Part shown: positions 1 to 6,215 of the stretch, one piece after another
Layout: the number at the start of each line of letters is the position of its first letter
How positions within the stretch are numbered: the stretch's first letter is position 1
DNA from: UBA940 sp964464465
Lineage (GTDB): Bacteria > Bacteroidota > Bacteroidia > Bacteroidales > Rikenellaceae
Assembly: GCA_964464465.1 (NCBI GenBank)
Contig: CAYXGF010000077.1
Location: 1 to 6,217 of the forward strand
Direction of reading: 5' to 3'
DNA: 6,217 nt
Program-made: the position numbers and the translations under genes
The notes under the pieces: generated by a model
The model's database searches: none
What the model saw: only the letters and a program-made list of their open reading frames with translations
What the model was told of the DNA's origin: nothing

Positions 1-52
1 GAGCAAAGGACTGAAAATCCTTGTGTCCCCGGTTCGATTCCTGGTGGTACCA
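1..52 (+). tRNA. tRNA-Phe (anticodon GAA), 5' part missing
   Basis: This is the 3' portion of a phenylalanine tRNA; the window opens in the 3' strand of the D stem (GAGC, 1-4). The anticodon stem is AAGGA (6-10) paired with TCCTT (18-22), closing the seven-base loop CTGAAAA, so the anticodon is GAA at 13-15. A five-base variable loop (23-27) is followed by a T arm with loop TTCGATT (33-39). The 3' acceptor strand is TGGTACC (45-51) with discriminator A52. The next bases are CTT, so CCA is not encoded and must be added after transcription. The T stem (28-32 with 40-44) contains one C-T mismatch at 30/42. The acceptor and D-arm 5' halves lie outside the window. Confidence 0.95.
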
Positions 53-61
53 CTTGAAAGC

Positions 62-96
62 AATAGAGTCTCAGTATTGAGACTCTATTTATTTTT
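62..96 (+). terminator. Intrinsic terminator of the tRNA-Phe transcript
   Basis: A perfect 12-bp stem, AATAGAGTCTCA (62-73) with TGAGACTCTATT (78-89), closes a GTAT loop and is followed by TATTTTT. It starts 10 nt after the tRNA 3' end, as expected for a Rho-independent terminator of the tRNA transcript. Confidence 0.88.
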
Positions 97-213
97 ATGG
101 CACACTATTAAGGCACAAACTCGACACACTATGTCATCACACCTGTCGACAGTCTGTCAACACCTGATACACAAAAAGTCTTTCAGCATACTCATTCTCA
201 GCATTTCACAACA

Positions 214-233
214 GACGCTAAGACAATAGCGTC
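214..233. repeat. Perfect 7-bp inverted repeat
   Basis: GACGCTA (214-220) and TAGCGTC (227-233) are perfect inverted repeats around the six-base loop AGACAA. No T-run follows on either strand, so it is not a typical intrinsic terminator. Role unknown; it may be chance or a small RNA or protein-binding hairpin. Confidence 0.4.
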
Positions 234-475
234 CGCGGTTAAACAAATACATGCCGCAGAAGACATTAAACCGTACCGACAAATCAAGATACTGCAAACA
301 ACCGGCAGCAGATTAAAATACTCGATACAACAACCCCTACCACCAAAAGACATCTTCAAGGACAAGTGCACGTAATTATTGTTGGTGACCATATAATACG
401 ACTTTACAGTATGGCACATTTAACATGTTCAAATGTGGACCGCGACCTGCGGAAGTCCCGTGCGAATGAAATGAG

Positions 476-508
476 CAGGCCTCCGCGGGCGGGAGTCTGC
501 GGCCCGCT
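476..508. repeat. GC-rich hairpin, copy A of a possible dispersed element
   Basis: The outer arms GCAGGCC (476-482 region) and GGCCCGC (501-507) pair with one mismatch; an alternative inner pairing is GCGGGC (485-490) with GCCCGC (502-507). The patch is much richer in GC than its flanks. A closely similar sequence in the same orientation occurs at 6183-6215: both share an AGC(A/G)GGCCT left arm, a CGCGGG core and CTGCGGCCCGC at the right end. That is compatible with a REP-like intergenic palindrome, but two copies are thin evidence. Confidence 0.4.
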
Positions 509-745
509 CTCCCCGCAGGCTACGCACGCATCCTGCAAGATTAAACCGAATATTACCGAAAAACAACGCCGGGCAGAAATGCGACAGTTCCACCGGCAAT
601 AAGCAAATATTCAAAATGAATCCGCAATACGGAGATTACACGGTCCGCTACTTGGCTAATTTACAACCTAAATCCCTGACATACAACATTCCAATCAATC
701 CTCTCCGCAAAGTCACGCTTGCAGGCTGCAATAATTTTCGATGCA

Positions 746-1453
746 CTACTCCTCGGAACGTACTGTGATATGAAAGCAGGCCTGTTTGTACTCGTATTTC
801 ACATAACACCGGCCCTGGCGGTGAAGATTCTCAACCACTTCGGCCAGAATCTGCTTCATGAGAACCGATTTGACAGTGGGATGCTCTCTGCCGCCGAACT
901 TGTAGAATTTGGTGAACGACAGGTCGAATGTGGTGCCGTAACAGTGGCACGATGTCTTCGAGGCATTTATATTTCCGCTCTTACGCAGAGAGCGCACATC
1001 CTCACCCGTACGCGTAAGACTCGTCACTACCGGGCAGAAGCCTTTAAGTCCGTATTTAGGCAACGAATCTCGGAATCCGCGCCCTATATCTTCGAGCAGG
1101 CGCTTTGCCTCCGGCACTAAAAACGGAATGGAATGGGTCAGAGGCTGTACTTCATATAGACGGCAGCTCTTGACGCTCCGCAGCCGTGAGGTGCTCACCT
1201 GGTCCCGGCTGTCGACCGGCTCGATGCCCAGCTTGCGGGCCGAGACCAGCTGCCGGTCGTTCAGGTCATTGAAAATTTTCGAATAACGATACTGATGTGC
1301 CGGCACTGCGGTTTCGGCCACGGTTATCATTTTCCTGTCGTTTTCGATGTACCGCGTACGGGCTAACGAGACAACAACCGCCACTGCGACAGCGGCCGCT
1401 ATGAAATACAGGTTTCTTTTTACTTTCTTTTTGAGTCTGCGTTTTTTCGCCAT
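746..1453 (-). CDS. DUF5715-type membrane-anchored protein with M15-peptidase-like site
   Basis: A 235-residue protein. A strongly basic N-terminus (MAKKRRLKKKVKR) is followed by one hydrophobic helix (about residues 15-31), predicting an inner-membrane anchor with a periplasmic C-terminal domain. I recognise the pattern as resembling the Bacteroidota DUF5715 family. The C-terminal half carries residues like the zinc site of M15 D-Ala-D-Ala peptidases: SLTRT (145-149, like the SGYR(S/T) segment), S168-C-H170-C-Y-G173-T-T-F-D177 (matching SxHxxGxxxD) and H228 in CFHIT near the end. The Glu of VanX/VanY-type E-x-W-H is not seen (Ala at that position), so catalysis is uncertain; a cell-wall role is inference. 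The start at 1453 is preferred over an upstream ATG at 1591: it begins just before the signal anchor and lies about 17 nt after the expected transcription start, whereas the upstream 46 residues span promoter sequence. It is divergent from the efflux operon. Confidence 0.8.
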   Translation of the reverse strand: MAKKRRLKKKVKRNLYFIAAAVAVAVVVSLARTRYIENDRKMITVAETAVPAHQYRYSKIFNDLNDRQLVSARKLGIEPVDSRDQVSTSRLRSVKSCRLYEVQPLTHSIPFLVPEAKRLLEDIGRGFRDSLPKYGLKGFCPVVTSLTRTGEDVRSLRKSGNINASKTSCHCYGTTFDLSFTKFYKFGGREHPTVKSVLMKQILAEVVENLHRQGRCYVKYEYKQACFHITVRSEE

Positions 1454-1476
1454 CTCATATGTTTTAAAGAGACAGA

Positions 1477-1508
1477 CAAAGTAACTCATAAAATAAAAAA
1501 CATGCAAT
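1477..1508 (-). promoter_or_regulatory. Promoter for the DUF5715 gene (Bacteroidota type)
   Basis: Read on the minus strand, TTACTTTG (1484 to 1477) matches the -7 consensus TAnnTTTG at all but one base. ATTG (1508 to 1505) lies 20 nt upstream as a three-of-four match to the TTTG -33 box. The predicted transcription start is near 1470, giving a short 5' UTR before ATG 1453. Confidence 0.5.
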
Positions 1509-1510
1509 AC

Positions 1511-1522
1511 CCGGATTTCCGG
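1511..1522. promoter_or_regulatory. Candidate operator: perfect inverted repeat between divergent promoters
   Basis: CCGGA (1511-1515) and TCCGG (1518-1522) form a perfect inverted repeat with a 2-bp spacer. It overlaps the position of the -33 box of the plus-strand promoter and lies just upstream of the minus promoter's -33 box, so a bound protein could affect one or both. The repeat is short and could be chance; no regulator gene is visible nearby. Confidence 0.35.
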
Positions 1523-1547
1523 ACGTGAAATTTTTTTCCTAACTTTG
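1516..1547 (+). promoter_or_regulatory. Promoter of the efflux operon (Bacteroidota type)
   Basis: TAACTTTG (1540-1547) is a full match to the TAnnTTTG -7 consensus and is preceded by a T-rich run (1531-1538). TTTC (1516-1519) lies 20 nt upstream, a three-of-four match to the TTTG -33 element. The predicted start near 1554 gives a leader of about 205 nt before the TolC-family gene. Confidence 0.65.
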
Positions 1548-1575
1548 CGGCACGGTTCACAAAGAGCCGCTTCAC

Positions 1576-1662
1576 ATGCACGAATCATCATACCGGGCAG
1601 ATGTAATGCCCTCGACAGTCAGAAATTTCGCATACAAGGAAAACTGGAAGAGCACGCAATGA
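1576..1662 (+). CDS. Possible 28-residue leader peptide
   Basis: An ATG at 1576 opens a 28-codon frame (MHESSYRADV...NWKSTQ) ending at TGA 1660-1662. AAAGAG lies about 10 nt upstream of the ATG as a weak ribosome-binding candidate. The frame starts about 22 nt after the predicted transcription start and stops 9 nt before the terminator-like hairpin at 1672-1699, the geometry of a leader peptide. Composition is mixed, with no run of one amino acid, so classic amino-acid attenuation is not suggested. I do not recognise the peptide. It could equally be a chance ORF or a gene remnant. Confidence 0.3.
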   Translation: MHESSYRADVMPSTVRNFAYKENWKSTQ

Positions 1663-1671
1663 TAACGTGCC

Positions 1672-1699
1672 CGTTCGGTTATGTAGGCCGAACGTTTTT
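1672..1699 (+). terminator. Terminator-like hairpin in the efflux-operon leader (attenuator candidate)
   Basis: CGTTCGG (1672-1678) pairs perfectly with CCGAACG (1688-1694), extendable by two G-U pairs, and is followed directly by TTTTT (1695-1699). It lies inside the leader, after a full promoter match and before the first structural gene, so it would act as an early terminator unless bypassed. An alternative pairing, ATAAC (1662-1666) with GTTAT (1678-1682), would disrupt this stem, and GCACG/CGTGC (1652-1656 with 1666-1670) forms a small hairpin with the short ORF's stop codon in its loop. A second weaker stem, TTCCCG/CGGGGA (1698-1703 with 1720-1725), precedes another T-run (1731-1735). 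Confidence 0.55.
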
Positions 1700-1759
1700 C
1701 CCGCTCGGAGGGAACAATCCGGGGATTATCTTTTTATCAAATATTTTTAGGTTTACCTT

Positions 1760-3079
1760 ATGAACAATTCCAAGTTGCTCACAGGGTTGCTTGCGGCAAT
1801 TCTGTTGAGCGGCGGGGTATGCGCGCAGGATTCGCTGCGTTCCGTAATCACGCTCGAAGAGCTGTTCGAGATTGCGGAGACAAACAGCGCGCAGCTCCGA
1901 CCATCGTTTACGGCCGAACAGGAAGCGGCCAAGGAGATAAGCGAGGCGCGAAACAACCTTCTGCCTGACATAAACGCGGTTGTCTCGGCAAGTTACATCG
2001 GCGACGGCTTCACCCTCTCCCGCTCGTTTTCCGATTATCAGCGGGCGCCTATTCCACACCTGGGCAACGGATTGTCGCTCAGCGTTTCGCAACCCGTATA
2101 TACGGGAGGGGCGGTTAAAAGCGCCATCGAGGTGGCCAGTCTCAAATCCACGGCCTCGCGCTATGCCGCCGACTTGCAGCGCGACAACATCCGCCTGAGG
2201 CTGACTGGCTTCTATCTGGACATCTACAAATTCGAGTCCCTGCGCGCTGTCGTACAGCGCAACATCGCCCAGGCGCGGCGTGTGCTCGAACAGATGCACG
2301 CCCGTTTCGAACAGGGCACTGCCCTTCAAAACGACATCACGCGCTACGAACTGCTGGTGTCCAATCTCGAACTCCAAATAGTAAAAATCGACGGCATGCT
2401 CGACATCCTCAACCGCAATATCGCAGTCACCGCCGGACTGCCCGAGACCACGACCATCCGGCCGGACAGCACGATTTTACGGAGGACACTGCCTCGGGAG
2501 AGCCGCGAGTGGTGGGAACGGCAGGCCGGCGAGAACTCACCCTCGCTCATGCTTGCCGGCACGACGGTCGACATCAGCCGCAAGGCCGAGCGTATAGTCC
2601 GCTCCGAGCGTCTTCCCAAAATAGCGGTCCAGGCAGGGTGGTCATTGGAGGGTCCCATCCTTGTCGAGGTACCGCCCATAAACCGCAACCTGAGTTACTG
2701 GTACGTGGGCGTCGGTGTCTGCTACAACATATCGTCGCTTTACAAGACGGGCAAATCGGTATCCCGCAGCCGTCTCTCCACGCGCCGTGCGACAGAGGAG
2801 TACGACGCAATGAGAGAGCAGGTACAGCTTGCCGTAGGCGACCAGCACGTCCATTACCTCGAAGCGTTCGAGGAGCTGAAAACTTGCCGTAAGAGCGTAG
2901 AGCTTGCCGAGCGCAACTACAACACAGTCTCGGCGCGTTACAACACAGGCATGGCCCTTCTTTCGGACATGCTCGACGCAGCCGACACAAAACTCGATGC
3001 CGAACGCCGTCTGGTGGAGGCGCGCATAGATGTCATTTACCATTATTATAAACTTTTATTCATTTCAGGAAAAATATGA
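1760..3079 (+). CDS. TolC-family outer-membrane efflux channel
   Basis: A 439-residue outer-membrane factor, the exit duct of a tripartite pump. A Sec signal peptide spans about residues 1-22 (NNSKLL then a hydrophobic core, likely cleavage after V-C-A22); the sequence before C21 is not a good lipobox, so it is probably not a lipoprotein. Two OEP repeats follow, roughly residues 30-225 and 255-437. Each has helical regions around a beta segment: NLLPDINAVVSASY (66-79) then QPVYTGG (111-117) in the first, RLPKIAVQAGWSLEG (284-298) then the 317-330 strand in the second. Paired family signatures FEQGTALQNDITRYEL (183-198) and YNTGMALLSDMLDAAD (394-409) mark the internal duplication. Length is normal for the family. 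The ATG at 1760 immediately precedes the signal peptide. Its stop overlaps the next start by 4 nt (ATGA), indicating translational coupling. Substrate cannot be inferred. Confidence 0.95.
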   Translation: MNNSKLLTGLLAAILLSGGVCAQDSLRSVITLEELFEIAETNSAQLRPSFTAEQEAAKEISEARNNLLPDINAVVSASYIGDGFTLSRSFSDYQRAPIPHLGNGLSLSVSQPVYTGGAVKSAIEVASLKSTASRYAADLQRDNIRLRLTGFYLDIYKFESLRAVVQRNIAQARRVLEQMHARFEQGTALQNDITRYELLVSNLELQIVKIDGMLDILNRNIAVTAGLPETTTIRPDSTILRRTLPRESREWWERQAGENSPSLMLAGTTVDISRKAERIVRSERLPKIAVQAGWSLEGPILVEVPPINRNLSYWYVGVGVCYNISSLYKTGKSVSRSRLSTRRATEEYDAMREQVQLAVGDQHVHYLEAFEELKTCRKSVELAERNYNTVSARYNTGMALLSDMLDAADTKLDAERRLVEARIDVIYHYYKLLFISGKI

Positions 3080-4110
3080 AACGCCGGACACTAAAAACAA
3101 TTTCATACATTGCAGTCATAGCCGTCATCGTGTCGGCCTCCCTGTGGATTTTCGGGACGCTCAGCCGCACGATGGGTTGCGAATTTACCGACAACGCCCA
3201 GATTCGCCGTCAGATAGTGCCTGTCAACAGCCGCGTGCAGGGCTACATAAAGGAGATACGCTTCGAGGAGTATCAGCCCGTGTCGAAAGGCGACACTCTG
3301 TTCATAATCGACGACTCAGACCTGCGGCTGCGGGTTGCGCGTGCACGTGCGGAGTATGCCAACGCACTTGCCATGCGCGATGTGGCGTCCCGCTCCGTGG
3401 GAGTCGCATCGGACAACGTGGCAGTAAGCCGGGCCTCGGTCGAGGAGGCGCGCGTGGTCATGGAGAACGCGCACACCGACCTTGCCCGTTACAAGCAGCT
3501 TCTGGACCGGGACGCCGCCACCCGCCAGCAGTACGATGCCGCCAACACCGCCTATCTCACTGCCAAGGCGCGCTACGAGACGCTGCTGCGTCAGCATTCG
3601 GCCAGTTCGTCGGTCGAGGCCGAGACCCGCGGACGCATCGCCGCTTCGGAGGCCGGTGTGGAGCTTGCCCGCGCCATGCTCGAAATCGCCGAGCTGGACC
3701 TGTCGTATACCGCCGTTCTCGCTCCGTGCAACGGCTACGCCTCGCGCAAGGCGATACAGACCGGACAGCTCGTACAGCCGGGGCAGCAACTTCTCGACAT
3801 TGTAGACTCGGACTGTGTGTGGGTCGACGCCAACTACAAGGAGACGCAGACCGCCCGTATCCGCGTCGGAGCCGATGCAGACATCCATGTCGATGCCATT
3901 CCGGACGTTGTTTTCCACGGCAAGGTGGTCTCCATGTCCAGAGCTACGGGCGCGTCGCTGTCTCTTCTGCCGCAGGACAATTCGTCGGGTAACTTCGTCA
4001 AGGTGCGGGGCCGCATTCCGGTACGCATCGAATTTACAGATGACAATCCGTCGGAGGCCCTCTCCCGTCTGGGCGCCGGAATGAACGTCGAATGCCGTGT
4101 AAGGTTCTGA
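3076..4110 (+). CDS. EmrA/HlyD-family periplasmic adaptor
   Basis: A 344-residue membrane fusion protein linking the MFS pump to the outer-membrane channel. A basic start (MKRR) and one transmembrane helix (about 9-27) anchor it in the inner membrane. TDNAQI (38-43) is the EmrA-family signature just after the anchor. The first lipoyl half covers about 47-80 (VNSRVQGYIKEI...GDTLFIID). An alanine- and charge-rich alpha-helical hairpin (about 83-208) is predicted coiled coil. The second lipoyl half follows (about 209-243: LDLSYTAVLAPCNGYASRK then GQLVQPGQ). The beta-barrel (about 248-344) includes ANYKETQ (252-258) and the SLLPQDNSSGNFVKV segment (296-310), both typical of EmrA relatives. An AGGA sequence lies 6 nt upstream of the ATG, which overlaps the TolC-family stop. 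Only 1 nt separates its stop from the MFS start. Confidence 0.96.
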   Translation: MKRRTLKTISYIAVIAVIVSASLWIFGTLSRTMGCEFTDNAQIRRQIVPVNSRVQGYIKEIRFEEYQPVSKGDTLFIIDDSDLRLRVARARAEYANALAMRDVASRSVGVASDNVAVSRASVEEARVVMENAHTDLARYKQLLDRDAATRQQYDAANTAYLTAKARYETLLRQHSASSSVEAETRGRIAASEAGVELARAMLEIAELDLSYTAVLAPCNGYASRKAIQTGQLVQPGQQLLDIVDSDCVWVDANYKETQTARIRVGADADIHVDAIPDVVFHGKVVSMSRATGASLSLLPQDNSSGNFVKVRGRIPVRIEFTDDNPSEALSRLGAGMNVECRVRF

Positions 4111-4111
4111 C

Positions 4112-5668
4112 ATGGACGCACACCACGTACCAAGCGGGAAGTTCGACATAGCTGAGCTTCCCGACTACATTCCGAGGAGTGTCAAGCCCTGGCTGTTCAT
4201 CCTCATCGTCATCATAGTTCAGTTTTCCGGCGGGGTGTATCTGGCCGCGGTTTCGGACATGACGGGCAGCACGGCCCTGATGCAGGAGGACATCCTCATG
4301 GCCGGTTACGCGCAGCTTGTGGGCATGGCCGTCAACTTCGCCGTCATGTTCAGGCTCAAATTCCGTTTTCCCACGCGGTCGAGCCTTCTTGCGTGCCTCG
4401 GTGTGCTGGCCGCGGCCAACATCATATGCACCCGCACAGACAACATGGCCGTACTGATTCCCGTATGTTTCGTTGCGGGGTGGTTCCGCATGTGGGCCAC
4501 GTTCGTCTGCAACTCCACCATCCAGCTGTGGCTCACGCCGGTACGCGACATGTCCGTATTCTTCTGCTACGTCTACCTGCTTGTCGACAGTTCCATACAG
4601 CTCAGCGGCATCGCCACCGTGTACACGGCCTTTCTGTCCCAGTGGCAGCACATGCACACACTGATGACCGGCCTGCTGATTTTTGCCATGCTCCTCGTGC
4701 TGGCACTGGTGCGGCACCGGCGCGCCATGCCGTACATACCGCTGCTGGGCATCGACTGGACCGGCGCCGCGCTGTGGAGCATCTTCATGCTCAGCTTCAC
4801 GTTCGTATGCGTCTACGGCGAATTCTACGACTGGTGGGACTCCGGCAAAATCATCGGAGCTACGGTTCTCGGCTCGCTCTGCGCAGTGCTGAACCTGTGG
4901 CGCGCCACATTCCTGCGCCACCCCTACATCTCCCTGCCGGTACTCGCCAACCGCAATGTCGTCACGGCGTCGGCCGTGTACCTGGTCTTTTTCACCCTCC
5001 TGTCGGCCGAACACGTCTTCGAGCACGCCTATGCCGGCCACGTACTCGAATTCGACGCCACGAACATCATCGACCTCAATCTGTACGTTCTGGCGGGCAT
5101 CCTCTCCGGCATCTGCCTCACCTACCTGACATTCGCCCGGCGCCGGTGGAGCCGCACGAGCATGACCGCCATAGCTTTCGGCCTTGCGGCGGTTTATCTG
5201 GCCCATTTCTATTTCACCATAGACTACGACGTCGAGAAACACGCCCTTTTCCTGCCGCTGTTCTGCCGCGGCGCCGCATCGGTGATAATCTCCACCGTGT
5301 TTCTGACCTCCGTGGTACAGAGCGGACTGTCGTTTCAGGTCTTTCCGCAGGCGCTCACCGTCAACGGATTCACCGGCGCCGTCATGAGCGCGACACTCGG
5401 CCCGGCCATCCTCGGCGAACTTCTGAGGCACACCGCGGCCAAACACTACGCGCTCCTGAGCGCCAATCTCACCGGTACCGGCATCGAAGCCTCCCGCATC
5501 CCCACCGGCACACTCTGCGGAATGGTACAGCGCCACGCACTGCTTATTTCAATGAAAGAGATTTTCGGCTGGCTGCTTCTCGCCGCCCTCATTTCGCTGA
5601 TTCTGATACTGGCGAGCCTCGCCATGCGACACCTCACCCGACAGCCATCCGACTCTCCGGCGCGGTAA
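4112..5668 (+). CDS. EmrB/DHA2-like MFS drug:proton antiporter
   Basis: A 518-residue inner-membrane transporter with about 13-14 hydrophobic segments (first about 26-46, last about 484-505), as expected for the 14-helix DHA2 branch. It should drive export by proton exchange and hand substrate to the adjacent adaptor and channel. YGEFYDWWDSGKI (235-247) resembles a segment seen in Bacteroidota EmrB-like pumps. The assignment rests on topology, this segment and operon context, because the usual MFS signatures are weak: the TM1 segment where DHA2 pumps have a D-x-T-I-V-N-like stretch reads VSDMTGSTALM, and the TM2-TM3 loop (RLKFRFPTRSS, 81-91) does not match GxLaDrxGrk. The C-terminal tail (506-518) is short and cytoplasmic. 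An AAGG sequence lies about 9 nt before the ATG. It is translationally adjacent to the adaptor gene and is the last gene before the terminator. Confidence 0.92.
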   Translation: MDAHHVPSGKFDIAELPDYIPRSVKPWLFILIVIIVQFSGGVYLAAVSDMTGSTALMQEDILMAGYAQLVGMAVNFAVMFRLKFRFPTRSSLLACLGVLAAANIICTRTDNMAVLIPVCFVAGWFRMWATFVCNSTIQLWLTPVRDMSVFFCYVYLLVDSSIQLSGIATVYTAFLSQWQHMHTLMTGLLIFAMLLVLALVRHRRAMPYIPLLGIDWTGAALWSIFMLSFTFVCVYGEFYDWWDSGKIIGATVLGSLCAVLNLWRATFLRHPYISLPVLANRNVVTASAVYLVFFTLLSAEHVFEHAYAGHVLEFDATNIIDLNLYVLAGILSGICLTYLTFARRRWSRTSMTAIAFGLAAVYLAHFYFTIDYDVEKHALFLPLFCRGAASVIISTVFLTSVVQSGLSFQVFPQALTVNGFTGAVMSATLGPAILGELLRHTAAKHYALLSANLTGTGIEASRIPTGTLCGMVQRHALLISMKEIFGWLLLAALISLILILASLAMRHLTRQPSDSPAR

Positions 5669-5676
5669 CCCGCAGC

Positions 5677-5712
5677 AAAGCCCCCGCAGCAGACAGTTGC
5701 GGGGCTTTTTTT
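5677..5712 (+). terminator. Intrinsic terminator of the efflux operon
   Basis: AAAGCCCC-C-GCAGC (5677-5690) pairs with GTTGCGGGGCTTT (5696-5708) around loop AGACA, with one bulged C and one G-U pair, and runs into seven T (5706-5712). It begins 9 nt after the MFS stop codon. Confidence 0.9.
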
Positions 5713-5797
5713 CGAAATCTCGCAAGGCACTGCAATAGCAAAATCGGACTTATGTATAGCGAATACGGACAAAATGCGCAAAAAAGCGGCGGGAGAT

Positions 5798-5829
5798 GTT
5801 GCAAATCGTAAAATTTTTTCCTACTTTTG
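5798..5829 (+). promoter_or_regulatory. Promoter of a probable rRNA-operon leader
   Basis: TACTTTTG (5822-5829) is a full match to TAnnTTTG and follows an A/T run (5809-5819). GTTG (5798-5801) lies 20 nt upstream as a three-of-four match to the TTTG -33 box. The predicted start is near 5836. It is a better promoter than either of the two at 1477-1547. No convincing coding sequence follows. Confidence 0.7.
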
Positions 5830-6112
5830 TTTCAGACGAATCGCAGAAATGGGGCGATATCGTTACTTTGCTTCTCATGAAAACGGCTAAATTTTCAAAA
5901 GACGAAGCGAAGATGCAGGAACAGCCCTCGGGATGTTTTGCGGCCCACGGCCGTGAGTGGAAGGTATGTTCTTTGCGCACCAAAATTAAGTACCGAACGT
6001 CACGGACGTGGGTTTCTTGTATCTGTATTTCGTCTTGGGTTTTAGCCGACCTTCATGAGAATATAGTATCGAGGACCCGCGTTTCTCTTTTGCGAGGAGT
6101 CATATTAAAATC

Positions 6113-6122
6113 TGTTCTTTGA
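6113..6122 (+). promoter_or_regulatory. boxA-like antitermination motif
   Basis: TGTTCTTTGA (6113-6122) agrees closely with rrn boxA sequences (TGCTCTTTAA in Escherichia coli, TGTTCTTTGA in Bacillus relatives), the NusB/NusE binding site for rRNA antitermination. It lies about 280 nt after the predicted start. A nine-base copy, TGTTCTTTG, also occurs at 5967-5975. Confidence 0.55.
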
Positions 6123-6182
6123 ATTTCCGTTTTGCGCCGGCACCCGAGATGCGGGATGCAGACTGCGAACGGTACGCTGCAC

Positions 6183-6215
6183 AGCGGGCCTTCGCGGGGC
6201 AAGGCTGCGGCCCGC
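6183..6215. repeat. GC-rich hairpin, copy B of a possible dispersed element
   Basis: GCGGGCC (6184-6190) pairs perfectly with GGCCCGC (6209-6215); an alternative inner stem is GCCTT (6188-6192) with AAGGC (6201-6205). It resembles the hairpin at 476-508 in sequence, arm layout and orientation. In this position it could instead be part of an rRNA processing stalk. Confidence 0.45.

Larger units (their letters stand above)
98..745. other. Gene-poor spacer between tRNA-Phe and the DUF5715 gene
   Basis: No convincing gene was found in this stretch of about 650 bases. The short open frames on both strands give low-complexity or unrecognisable peptides and lack clear start signals. Visible structure: a perfect 10-bp palindrome CTGTCGACAG (143-152), a perfect 7-bp hairpin (214-233), and an isolated GC-rich patch (about 470-540) inside AT-rich flanks, listed separately as a hairpin. 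No good T-run terminator was found on the minus strand downstream of the 746-1453 gene. Confidence 0.6.

Noticed and set aside
98..745. CRISPR array, integron or mobile-element remnant next to the tRNA
   Set aside because: No regularly spaced repeats, no transposase or integrase fragment, and no duplicated tRNA 3' end were found in this spacer.
1454..1591. 46-residue N-terminal extension of the DUF5715 protein from ATG at 1591
   Set aside because: It would place the basic signal anchor internally and its codons cover the minus-strand promoter and the inverted repeat; the start at 1453 fits promoter spacing and topology.
1545..1763. 72-codon plus-strand ORF in the efflux leader
   Set aside because: Its start lies inside the -7 promoter box, upstream of the expected transcription start, and the peptide runs through the terminator-like hairpin without recognisable features.
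4034..5536. 500-codon open frame on the minus strand opposite the adaptor and MFS genes
   Set aside because: It is an antisense shadow of GC-rich codons: its peptide is rich in Gly, Glu, Arg and His without family features, and it overlaps a clear 14-helix transporter frame.
4393..5811. 472-codon open frame on the plus strand in another frame of the MFS gene
   Set aside because: The peptide is dominated by Arg, His, Pro and Ala, typical of an out-of-frame reading of a GC-rich gene, and it runs through the operon terminator.
5997..6009. Small hairpin ACGTC-ACG-GACGT
   Set aside because: Only 5 bp with a 3-base loop and no T-run; it may be part of leader folding but cannot be given a role.
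5877..6122. 81-codon ORF starting MKTAKFSKDEAK after the strong promoter
   Set aside because: The first part looks plausible, but the rest is Cys/Trp/Ser/Arg-rich without features, and its stop codon lies inside the boxA motif; an rRNA leader explains the region better. A small real protein is not fully excluded.
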